Assembly: GCF_014287585.1 (NCBI RefSeq)
Contig: NZ_JACOOJ010000028.1
Location: 1 to 64,000, forward strand
DNA length: 64,000 nt
Direction: 5' to 3'
Origin: Parabacteroides hominis
Lineage (GTDB): Bacteria > Bacteroidota > Bacteroidia > Bacteroidales > Tannerellaceae
The position numbers were made by a program, and so were the translations under genes. Shown in pieces: positions 56,374-64,000 of the stretch (the first letter of the stretch is position 1; every line of letters begins with the position of its first letter). Under the pieces are notes generated by a model. The model made no database searches and was not told the DNA's origin. It was given only the letters and a program-made list of their open reading frames with translations.

Positions 56374-57639
56374 ATGCACGCAATACAAGAATGGATTAAC
56401 AATCATCTGATCGAATGGGGAATTATCAGTAGTTCGGCAAATGAACTGGACAATGCGATCGTCCTGCTGCTGATCATTGTCGCAACGGTCGGTATCGACT
56501 ACGCTTGCCGCTATATCTTCCTGAATATGTTTAAACGGCTTGCGAAGAGAACCCGCAACCAGTGGGACGACTTGATCGTCGAGCGCAAGATTATCAACAA
56601 GCTGATGCACATGATTCCTGCCATCCTGGTGTATGTGTTGCTGCCGTTGGCTTTTCCGGTCGATGAGACGCCTAAGATACTGGGAATCCTGCAAATGATA
56701 TGCAAGATTTATATCATTGCCGTTTCGCTTCGTTTTATCAGTGCCTCCCTGAACGTCGTACATGAAATATACAACCGGAAGGAATCGCTCAAGAACAAGC
56801 CGCTGAAAGGCTTCATCCAGTTATTGCAGGTAGCCGTTTTCTTTATCGGTTTTATACTGATCATCAGTATTCTGATCGGTAAGTCGCCGACGACGCTGTT
56901 CGCCGGACTGGGTGCTTCCGCCGCAATCCTGATGCTGGTGTTCAAAGATACGATCTTAGGATTCGTGGCCGGCATACAGCTTTCCGCCAACGACATGCTG
57001 CGTCCGGGCGACTGGATCACGATGGAGAAATATGGGGCGAACGGGACGGTTATCGAAGTCACGCTGAACGCCGTCAAAGTCAAGAACTTCGACAATACGA
57101 TTACGACGATTCCCCCTTATGCCCTGGTGAGCGATGCTTTCCAAAACTGGCGCGGGATGTCGGAATCTCCCGGACGACGGATCAAGCGTTCTATCAATAT
57201 CGATATGAACAGCGTGAGCTTCTGCACGCCGGAGATGTTGGCTAAATTCCGGAAAATATCCTTACTGACAGACTATATCGACGAGAAAGAAAAAGAACTG
57301 AACGCCTATAACGAAGAGCACCGGATCGACGGTTCCATCCGTGTAAACGGCCGGCGGCAAACGAATATCGGCGTATTTCGCGCCTACCTGGTCAATTACC
57401 TGAAAAGTCTCCCGGAGGTCAGCAAGGAACTGACCTGCATGGTCCGCCAGTTGCAACCGACGGAAACCGGTATTCCGATCGAACTCTATTTCTTCTCCTC
57501 CGTAAAAGACTGGGTTCCCTACGAAGGCATTCAATCCGACGTATTCGACCATGTTTTGGCCGTAATCCCGGAATTCGGGCTCAGCGTCTTCCAGAACGTC
57601 TCCGGCAGTGATTTGAGGAGCCTGAAAATAGTGCAATAA
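56374..57639 (+). CDS. MscS-family mechanosensitive channel (paralogue)
   Basis: 421 residues from the ATG at 56374 (a TTG at 56320 would add 18 non-family residues). Same layout as the preceding channel: helices in about 20-185 and the MscS core TTLFAGLGASAAILMLVFKDTILGFVAGIQLSANDML. A 30-40-residue insertion in the C-terminal domain (about 305-335, KEKELNAYNEEHRIDGS) sets it apart. Ends in a terminator hairpin. Confidence 0.93.
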   Translation: MHAIQEWINNHLIEWGIISSSANELDNAIVLLLIIVATVGIDYACRYIFLNMFKRLAKRTRNQWDDLIVERKIINKLMHMIPAILVYVLLPLAFPVDETPKILGILQMICKIYIIAVSLRFISASLNVVHEIYNRKESLKNKPLKGFIQLLQVAVFFIGFILIISILIGKSPTTLFAGLGASAAILMLVFKDTILGFVAGIQLSANDMLRPGDWITMEKYGANGTVIEVTLNAVKVKNFDNTITTIPPYALVSDAFQNWRGMSESPGRRIKRSINIDMNSVSFCTPEMLAKFRKISLLTDYIDEKEKELNAYNEEHRIDGSIRVNGRRQTNIGVFRAYLVNYLKSLPEVSKELTCMVRQLQPTETGIPIELYFFSSVKDWVPYEGIQSDVFDHVLAVIPEFGLSVFQNVSGSDLRSLKIVQ

Positions 57640-57640
57640 C

Positions 57641-57680
57641 AAAAAAAAGCGTCACCCGCCATAGGGTAACGCTTTTTTTG
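57641..57680 (+). terminator. terminator after the MscS pair
   Basis: AAAAAAAGCGT pairs with the copy ACGCTTTTTTT, with an inner CCC/GGG, and a T run follows on plus. Confidence 0.75.
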
Positions 57681-57718
57681 TTCGTCTATAGGACATCAGT
57701 AAAAAATAATAGTTATAC

Positions 57719-59995
57719 ATGAAAAACACGATTCTTGCTTTTTGCTGTATCTTGCTACAGCAACCGCTCTTTGCCGAAAACAAGGATTGGCTGATCGACG
57801 GAAGCCCGTATAAGACGGAAGCCAATCTTTCATCGGATAAAAAACAAATCGAATTGACAAACGGCCTCCTTCGCCGTACCTTTTCGCTAACACCCAACGG
57901 TGCGACAATCGCGCTGGACAACCTGATGACGGGACAAAGCGAACTGCGTGCCGTACGGCCGGAAGCCGTGCTTGTCATCAATGGGAAAGAATATCCGGTC
58001 GGCGGCTTGGAAGGGCAACCTGTCCATAATTTCCTGACAAAAGATTGCTTGTCCGGTATGCAGCTTTGCGATTCGGCATTTGTCTTGGCCGATTATACGG
58101 TCGGCGAGACAAAAGAACGTTTTCCCTGGAAACCGAACGATGCCTGGATCAGCAATACATATCCGTGGCCTGCTCCCGGCAAACGTATCACCTTCACTTA
58201 TAAGGCTCCCCGGAAGATTACAGACGAGTGCAAAGGCTTAACCGTCCGTATCGTCTACGAACTGTACGACGGCGCCCCGATCCTGTCCAAGTGGATCGAA
58301 ATAGATAACAAAGGGCAAAAGGCTGTCACGCTGGATTCCTTCAAATCGGAAGTTCTTGCCTTGGTAGAGACCGCTCCGAAAGTCCACTACGGCGAACCCC
58401 ATGAGGTGCGCATGATGGCACAGGAACCGGGATATTATACGGAAGATTACCGCAAAAAGCCTGTACAGACGGATGCTCCGCGTGACTATATCGACCGCTT
58501 CACCCAACTATTCGTCGTTACGGACTATGCAATGGGCGGAGATATGGAAGCAATGAAAGACAATCCTGCCGTCCGTTGGGTATTCGATCATCCGGAATAT
58601 GAGTTTACGGGTATCCGCTATTACGGCCAATATAAGCCGGCACGGTTGGAAGTGACGCCGCTATTAGGGCCGGCCGAAGAGATCGCACCGGGAGAAAGTT
58701 TCACATCCTGCCGTGCTTTCGAAATGCTCCGCGACGCGACAGACCAGGAAAGACGAGGGCTTGCCGAGTGTAAATTCTGGCGCATGATGGCTCCCTGGAC
58801 ACAGGAGAATCCGATCTTTATGCACGTAAGGGAATCAAGTGACCAGGCTGTCAAACAGGCAATCGACCAATGTGCGGCTGTCGGTTTCGAAATGGTGATC
58901 ATGACCTTCGGCAGCGGTTTCCAGATCGAAAATGATTCGGCCTCCTATCTCCAACGCATGAAAGCATTGAACGGTTATGCTGCTGACAAAGGTATCGCTA
59001 TCGGCGGCTATTCATTGCTGGCAAGCCGTGGAGCCAAACCTGAAGATGCTGCGATCAGCCATCACACAGGACATCCGGCAAAGACACGCGAAGAAGGCAG
59101 TCGTTTCGGGCTTTCCCCTTGTATCGCTTCGGATTGGGGCAGTGATTATTTCAAGCGTCTGAAGGATTTCTTCAATACGACCGGCATGAACGTATTCGAG
59201 AACGACGGTTCCTATCCTGGCGATCCCTGTGCCTCCACCGTCCACAGCGGACACAAAGGGTATCTGGATTCGCAGTGGAAACAGTGGAAAAGGATCAGTT
59301 CGTTCTATCAGTGGAGCCGGGCAAACGGCATCTATCTGAATGTCCCGGATTGGTATTTTCTGATGGGTTCCAACAAAACTCCGATGGGGTACGTTGAAAC
59401 CAACTGGTCCCTGCCAAGAGCCTATCAGGAAATTATCGAACGGCAGAATATCTACGACGGAACCTGGCAGAAAACGCCCAGCATGGGATTTATGTTTGTC
59501 CCTCTTACCCAATATCACGGTGGTGGGGCGGCTGCCACTATCGAACCGTTGAACGAACATCTGGATCATTACGAGACACGGCTTCGTAACCTGTTCGGCG
59601 CCGGTGTGCAAGCCTGCTATCGCGGTCCCCGCCTCTATGACACGGAACAAACCCGAAGACTGGTGGCCCAATGGGTTTCTTTCTATAAGCAGTACCGCCA
59701 AATCCTGGATTCGGATATTATCCACCTGAGACGTCCGGACGGACAGGACTGGGACGGCATCATGCATGTCAACCCGCAGTCGAAGCGGAAAGCCTTTATT
59801 TCCGTCTATAATCCGTTGGACATCGCGATAGAGAAAGAAATCGAAGTCCCTTTATATTATACGGGACTGACGGATAAGGCAATCGTGAAGGAACAGGACA
59901 AAAACGGGAAGGAGTACTCGCTCGCCCGCGATTATTCCATCTCACTGAAGATACGGATTCCGGCAAAAGGCTATAATTGGTACATCATCGAATGA
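57719..59995 (+). CDS. alpha-galactosidase-like glycoside hydrolase
   Basis: 758 residues. Signal peptide (MKNTILAFCCILLQQPLFAE), N-terminal beta-sandwich (about 30-345), central barrel (about 350-640) and C-terminal sandwich. The barrel shows VFENDGSYPGDPC (about 496-508), whose Asp is a candidate nucleophile, plus WYFLMGSNKTPMGY. The gross layout is that of the GH36/GH27-type clan, but I cannot assign a numbered family. It shares long motifs with the gene at 62310 (NLMTGxxxLRAV, GGLxGQP, APWTxENPIFMH), so the two are paralogues. Next to a GH89 gene. Confidence 0.8.
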   Translation: MKNTILAFCCILLQQPLFAENKDWLIDGSPYKTEANLSSDKKQIELTNGLLRRTFSLTPNGATIALDNLMTGQSELRAVRPEAVLVINGKEYPVGGLEGQPVHNFLTKDCLSGMQLCDSAFVLADYTVGETKERFPWKPNDAWISNTYPWPAPGKRITFTYKAPRKITDECKGLTVRIVYELYDGAPILSKWIEIDNKGQKAVTLDSFKSEVLALVETAPKVHYGEPHEVRMMAQEPGYYTEDYRKKPVQTDAPRDYIDRFTQLFVVTDYAMGGDMEAMKDNPAVRWVFDHPEYEFTGIRYYGQYKPARLEVTPLLGPAEEIAPGESFTSCRAFEMLRDATDQERRGLAECKFWRMMAPWTQENPIFMHVRESSDQAVKQAIDQCAAVGFEMVIMTFGSGFQIENDSASYLQRMKALNGYAADKGIAIGGYSLLASRGAKPEDAAISHHTGHPAKTREEGSRFGLSPCIASDWGSDYFKRLKDFFNTTGMNVFENDGSYPGDPCASTVHSGHKGYLDSQWKQWKRISSFYQWSRANGIYLNVPDWYFLMGSNKTPMGYVETNWSLPRAYQEIIERQNIYDGTWQKTPSMGFMFVPLTQYHGGGAAATIEPLNEHLDHYETRLRNLFGAGVQACYRGPRLYDTEQTRRLVAQWVSFYKQYRQILDSDIIHLRRPDGQDWDGIMHVNPQSKRKAFISVYNPLDIAIEKEIEVPLYYTGLTDKAIVKEQDKNGKEYSLARDYSISLKIRIPAKGYNWYIIE

Positions 59996-60028
59996 CATTT
60001 GTAATATCTAATTCAACTAACAAATAGA

Positions 60029-62287
60029 ATGAAACTTAAATTACTACTGCTTACCTTCATCCTGGTGTGTACAGGATGTAAAAATGACCCGCGGATACAG
60101 GCGGCCTACGACTTGATCGAACGTGTGACTCCCGGATACGGGAAACAATTCAAACTGGAATTAATGGAACCTGTCGATGGAATGGATGCGTACGAGATCA
60201 CGTCCGACAACGGCAAAGTCGTACTGCGTGGAAACAATACGGTCTCACTGGCGACGGCATTCAACCAATATTTGAAATACACCTGTAATGCACATGTTTC
60301 CTGGTTCGGCAATCAACTGGACCTGCCGAAGCAATTGCCTATGCCCGTCCCCGTTAAAAACACGATCAATGGCAAATATCGTGTCTACATGAATTATTGT
60401 ACGGTCAGCTACTCGGCTGCCTGGTGGGATTGGGAACGCTGGCAGCGAGAGCTTGACTTTATGGCTATGAACTCGATTAATATGCCGTTGTCTGTTGTCG
60501 GACTGGAAGCTGTCTGGTACAATACCCTTCTCAAACATAAGTTTACGGACGAAGAAGCACGCCGGTTCCTGGCCGGTCCGGGACATTTTGCATGGCAATG
60601 GATGCAGAACTTGCAAAGTTATGGAGGTCCGCTCCCCAAATCTTGGATCGACAAGCATATCGTTTTGGGAAAACAGATTATCGACCGGGAATTGGAATTG
60701 GGTATGCAACCCATTCAACAAGGATTTTCCGGCTATGTTCCGCGTGAGCTGAAAGAAAAATACCCGGATGCCAAGATACAGTTGCAACCTTCCTGGTGCG
60801 GTTTCACCGGGGCGGCGCAGTTGGACCCGACCGATTCTTTGTTCACTGTGATCGGACGTGACTTCCTGGAAGAAGAAAAAAAACTCTACGGAGCGCATGG
60901 CGTTTATGCGGCTGATCCGTTCCACGAAAGCCAACCGCCTGTCGATACACCGGAATATCTGAGCGCCGTCGGCAATTCCATTCACAAACTCTTCAACGAT
61001 TTTGACCCGAATTCGATTTGGGCAATGCAGGCATGGAGCCTTCGCGAACCGATCGTGAAAGCTGTTCCGAAAGAGAATCTGCTGATCCTGGACCTGAACG
61101 GAGCCAAGAGCCAGCAGGAAAATGCTTGCTGGGGGTATCCGCTTGTTGCCGGAAATCTGCATAACTTCGGGGGGCGTATCAACCTGCACGGAGATTTGCG
61201 TCTGCTTGCTTCCAACCAATATGTAAATGCAGTAAAAAAGAATCCGAATGTTTGTGGTTCCGGTCTCTTTATGGAGTCTATCGAGCAAAATCCGGTATAT
61301 TATGATCTGGCTTTCGAAATGCCTCTCCATAAAGATGAAGTCAATATCGAAGAATGGCTCTGCCGTTACGCAGACCGTCGCTACGGCAGACCGTCCGAAA
61401 ACGCGCATCAGGCTTGGTTGCATCTGTTGGAAGGGCCCTATCGCCCCGGAACAAACGGGACGGAACGCAGTTCCATCATCGCCGCCCGTCCTGCTGTAAA
61501 TGTAAAGAAATCCGGTCCGAACGCGGGTCTGGGGATCCCCTACTCTCCTCTGTTGGTAGTTCAGGCCGAAGGCTTATTGCTGAAAGATGCCGGCAGACTG
61601 AAAAGTTCCGATCCTTATCGCTTCGATATTGTCGATGTCCAGCGGCAGCTGATGTCCAACCTCGGACAGGCTATCCATAAACAGGCGGCAGAGGCGTTCC
61701 GTAAAAAAGACAAGGAAGCATTCACCCTGCATAGCAGCCGTTTTCTCGAAATGTTGCGCGATGCCGATGAACTGTTGCGTACGCGTCCGGAATTTAATTT
61801 TGATAAATGGTTAACGCAGGCCCGTAGCTGGGGGAATAATAATGAAGAAAAAGACCTCTTTGAAAAAGATGCGACCGCGCTTGTCACCGTGTGGGGAGCT
61901 GATGGTGATCCGCTTATCTTCGACTACTCCTGGCGGGAATGGACGGGATTGATAAACGGATATTATCTGAAACGCTGGGAAAAGTTCTACGCGATGCTTC
62001 AGGATCATCTCGATGCCGGGACAAGCTACAACGAAGAAGGCTTGCCGCAAACACACGGTCGTGAAGCCTTCCGTGCTAATGATTTCTACAGTGCTCTGGG
62101 AGATTGGGAACTTCAGTTCGTTTCCACTCCTGACAAAGTCCGCACGCCTATCACGCAAGGGGATGAAGTGGAAACCGCTACCCGCCTGTATAAAAAGTAT
62201 GTCCGTCTCGCCGCCGAATATTATAAAGACGAAATCGAGGCAGATGAAATCCATGAAGGCAATATCTTTGAAAACCTGGGTGAATAA
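60029..62287 (+). CDS. alpha-N-acetylglucosaminidase (GH89) lipoprotein
   Basis: Releases terminal alpha-linked GlcNAc, as found in gastric mucin and heparan sulphate. 752 residues: lipobox VCTGC (Cys17), NAGLU N-terminal domain (about 20-110), barrel (about 115-440) and helical C-terminal domain. Candidate catalytic glutamates are Glu300 (YAADPFHESQPP) and Glu416 (MESIEQNP), matching the two conserved Glu of human NAGLU. It lies 33 nt after the galactosidase-like gene and 22 nt before its paralogue, so the three form one operon. Confidence 0.95.
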   Translation: MKLKLLLLTFILVCTGCKNDPRIQAAYDLIERVTPGYGKQFKLELMEPVDGMDAYEITSDNGKVVLRGNNTVSLATAFNQYLKYTCNAHVSWFGNQLDLPKQLPMPVPVKNTINGKYRVYMNYCTVSYSAAWWDWERWQRELDFMAMNSINMPLSVVGLEAVWYNTLLKHKFTDEEARRFLAGPGHFAWQWMQNLQSYGGPLPKSWIDKHIVLGKQIIDRELELGMQPIQQGFSGYVPRELKEKYPDAKIQLQPSWCGFTGAAQLDPTDSLFTVIGRDFLEEEKKLYGAHGVYAADPFHESQPPVDTPEYLSAVGNSIHKLFNDFDPNSIWAMQAWSLREPIVKAVPKENLLILDLNGAKSQQENACWGYPLVAGNLHNFGGRINLHGDLRLLASNQYVNAVKKNPNVCGSGLFMESIEQNPVYYDLAFEMPLHKDEVNIEEWLCRYADRRYGRPSENAHQAWLHLLEGPYRPGTNGTERSSIIAARPAVNVKKSGPNAGLGIPYSPLLVVQAEGLLLKDAGRLKSSDPYRFDIVDVQRQLMSNLGQAIHKQAAEAFRKKDKEAFTLHSSRFLEMLRDADELLRTRPEFNFDKWLTQARSWGNNNEEKDLFEKDATALVTVWGADGDPLIFDYSWREWTGLINGYYLKRWEKFYAMLQDHLDAGTSYNEEGLPQTHGREAFRANDFYSALGDWELQFVSTPDKVRTPITQGDEVETATRLYKKYVRLAAEYYKDEIEADEIHEGNIFENLGE

Positions 62288-62309
62288 CCTCCTCAAAAAA
62301 GATCATATT

Positions 62310-64000
62310 ATGACAATAAAACAACTTCTGATTGCAGGTTTCTGTTGTGTGACTCCCAGTCTGATAGCCCAGACTGGCAAGATAAAACTGTCGGAGATGG
62401 ATCTGTCCTCCATCTATCAGCCATACGGGACTCCGGCATCCGGCAAAGCAGTCACCGGCGAACCTTTACAGGTTGCCGGTACGCTTTTTGCGGATGGCGT
62501 AGGTGTACAGGCAAACAGTAAAATAAAGATTTCACTTCAGGGAAAATCTACCCTTTTCACATGCAAGATCGGTGTCAACGACCAGTCGGTTAATTACAAG
62601 GACAGCCATCTTGCCAAGATTCCTTTGACCGACGGAACGATGCTCTTTTACGACCAGGCAAACGGTCGCAAACAATATGTCGGGACGGGAAAAGGAAACG
62701 GAGAATTGGAAAAGGGAAGTGTAATCTTCAAAATCATCGGAGACGGAAAAGAACTGTATAACAGCGGTATCATACGTGGAGGCGAGACTGCCAGAGAAAT
62801 CTCCCTCCCTATCGAAGGTATCAAGATACTGGAGTTGGAGGCGGAAGATGCAAATGACGGGATCAGCGGTGATCATGCCGACTGGCTGGAAGCCGTTGTT
62901 TCCTATTTCGAGATTCGGCCATCCTTGATCGTTCCCGAATACCAGGGAGAGGTTGCCTCCATGCCTAAAGAGGTTGAACAATCCTTGCAACAGAAAATCG
63001 GGCAACTCGAAGCAGTAAGCCTGCCCTTGCCGTCTCCCGGCTACGATTGGCTGATCCGTAACGAGGAAGCCAAAGCGGCAGTTCGTCAGGCAAACCAGGG
63101 AAAAGATCTCGTATTGAGCAATGGATTGGTCAGTCGTGTATTCCGTATTTTCCCTAACCTCGCGACAGTCGACATTCAAAATCTGATGACCGGAGAAAAT
63201 ATGTTGCGTGCCGTGAGCAACGAGGGTATTCTGACGCTCGATGGCAAAAGCTACTCGTTGGGCGGACTGGACGGGCAGCCCGAATTCGGTTACACCCAGT
63301 ACAAATGGCTCGACCGGATGAAACCTTTTGCCAATTCGTTCCGTGTCGTCGATTTCCGGATTTCAGAAATCACTCCGCGCATTAATTGGAAAAGTAAACG
63401 GTGGGCATTGGAAAAAAAACAGAACCCGTCCGGTAAGCAGCTTACTTTTCTATTAGAAGGACCGGACGAACTGAAAGGCGTAAAAGTCAAACTGCATTAT
63501 GCCCTTTATGACGGTCTGCCTTGTATTTCCAAATGGTTCGAGATCGAAAACCGGACAGGGGCGGATATCAATCTTGATTCCTTCGTACTGGAACAGTTAG
63601 CTATGGCGGAGCCGGAGTCGCCTGTGGAAGCCAAGCGCCCGGAAATGTTCCGAAAACCGAATATTCATGTCGAAAGCGATTGGGGCTTTCTGGGTTTCAT
63701 CGAAAAGATTGCCGACAAGACTGAGCACTGGAATCCCGATCCGCGCTACACTTCACAGTGTAATTATCCACTGTTGACTCCTTGTCTGTTAGAGGTTAAA
63801 TTGCCAATGGGACCGGACGAGCGAATCAGCAACGGCAGTTCTTTTTCCAGCTTCCATACCTGGCTGATGCCTTTCGACAGTGAAGACAGGGATCGGAAAG
63901 GGCTGTTTGTCAAACGGATGTACCGGACGATTGCTCCCTGGACAACTGAAAACCCGATCTTCATGCATTGTACCTCCAGCGATCCTGAGGTCGTGAGACA
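62310..64000 (+). CDS. alpha-galactosidase-like hydrolase with N-terminal NPCBM domain (partial)
   Basis: Starts at the ATG at 62310 and is open to the window end (563 codons, cut off). Signal peptide, then an NPCBM/NEW2-like carbohydrate-binding module (about 25-210, with LFADGVGVQANSKIKI), then the same sandwich and barrel as the gene at 57719 (LSNGLVSRVF, IQNLMTGENMLRAV, APWTTENPIFMH). The binding module is absent from its paralogue. It probably works on the same host glycans as the GH89 enzyme. The catalytic barrel lies mostly beyond the edge. Confidence 0.82.
   Translation, partial: MTIKQLLIAGFCCVTPSLIAQTGKIKLSEMDLSSIYQPYGTPASGKAVTGEPLQVAGTLFADGVGVQANSKIKISLQGKSTLFTCKIGVNDQSVNYKDSHLAKIPLTDGTMLFYDQANGRKQYVGTGKGNGELEKGSVIFKIIGDGKELYNSGIIRGGETAREISLPIEGIKILELEAEDANDGISGDHADWLEAVVSYFEIRPSLIVPEYQGEVASMPKEVEQSLQQKIGQLEAVSLPLPSPGYDWLIRNEEAKAAVRQANQGKDLVLSNGLVSRVFRIFPNLATVDIQNLMTGENMLRAVSNEGILTLDGKSYSLGGLDGQPEFGYTQYKWLDRMKPFANSFRVVDFRISEITPRINWKSKRWALEKKQNPSGKQLTFLLEGPDELKGVKVKLHYALYDGLPCISKWFEIENRTGADINLDSFVLEQLAMAEPESPVEAKRPEMFRKPNIHVESDWGFLGFIEKIADKTEHWNPDPRYTSQCNYPLLTPCLLEVKLPMGPDERISNGSSFSSFHTWLMPFDSEDRDRKGLFVKRMYRTIAPWTTENPIFMHCTSSDPEVVR

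Noticed and set aside
60245..61423. 392-codon antisense ORF over the GH89 gene
   Set aside because: Shadow of codon bias in the real gene on plus; it has no start context and no recognisable domains.
57719..64000. Complete polysaccharide utilisation locus
   Set aside because: No SusC/SusD pair or PUL regulator is visible here; it may lie beyond the right edge.

Overview
The window is chromosomal DNA from a Bacteroidales gut bacterium, most likely Parabacteroides or a close relative (inference, no species call). Signs of this are DUF5686 and BamA-like outer-membrane proteins, many lipobox signal peptides, TTTG-N18/19-TAnnTTTG promoters, few Shine-Dalgarno sites and GH43/GH89 glycan genes. No rRNA, tRNA, CRISPR array, insertion sequence or phage was seen.

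Layout. 0.6-9.3 kb, minus strand: a Ser/Thr phospho-signalling island. It holds a LytTR regulator and a membrane FHA/zinc-ribbon protein, then an operon of a very acidic 79-aa protein, an FHA protein, a PP2C phosphatase, a transmembrane Ser/Thr kinase, a predicted outer-membrane barrel, an FN3-like/Kelch lipoprotein and finally cysE. 9.4-14.5 kb: pyruvate phosphate dikinase and ADP-forming acetyl-CoA synthetase (energy metabolism). 14.6-24.9 kb: a full [NiFe]-hydrogenase locus, with hypF-hypA-hypB on minus diverging from hypC-hypD-hypE and small subunit, large subunit, cytochrome b and maturation protease on plus. The small subunit has the six-cysteine pattern of O2-tolerant enzymes. 25.1-28.5 kb: a cysteine-less thioredoxin-like protein, then an ABC transporter/GntR(YtrA) operon with a visible operator. 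28.6-35.1 kb: an orphan PAS histidine kinase, a BamA-like barrel and a DUF5686 protein. 35.2-39.2 kb: TPP riboswitch followed by thiD, a TenI/ThiE-like gene, thiE and thiC. 39.9-41.6 kb: a small lipoprotein and a GH43 enzyme. 41.6-46.2 kb: hisG-hisD-hisC-hisB preceded by a histidine leader-peptide attenuator. 46.2-52.1 kb: an M16 peptidase, DUF4268 and M1 aminopeptidase operon. 52.4-54.7 kb: a cassette with unusual strong ribosome-binding sites (broken cupin gene, aldo/keto reductase, amidohydrolase). 54.9-57.6 kb: two tandem MscS channels. 57.7 kb to the right edge: a glycan-degradation cluster with two paralogous alpha-galactosidase-like enzymes flanking a GH89 alpha-N-acetylglucosaminidase; the last gene runs off the window.

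Noncoding DNA is rich in structure: a complete His attenuator, a TPP riboswitch, a YtrA-type operator, several long terminator hairpins, a four-copy palindrome array with an exact 22-nt period between hypA and hypF, and two families of dispersed intergenic repeats. The most promising candidate for an undescribed system is the kinase/phosphatase/FHA/LytTR island with its envelope partners. The best-supported surprises are the His attenuator and the six-cysteine hydrogenase.
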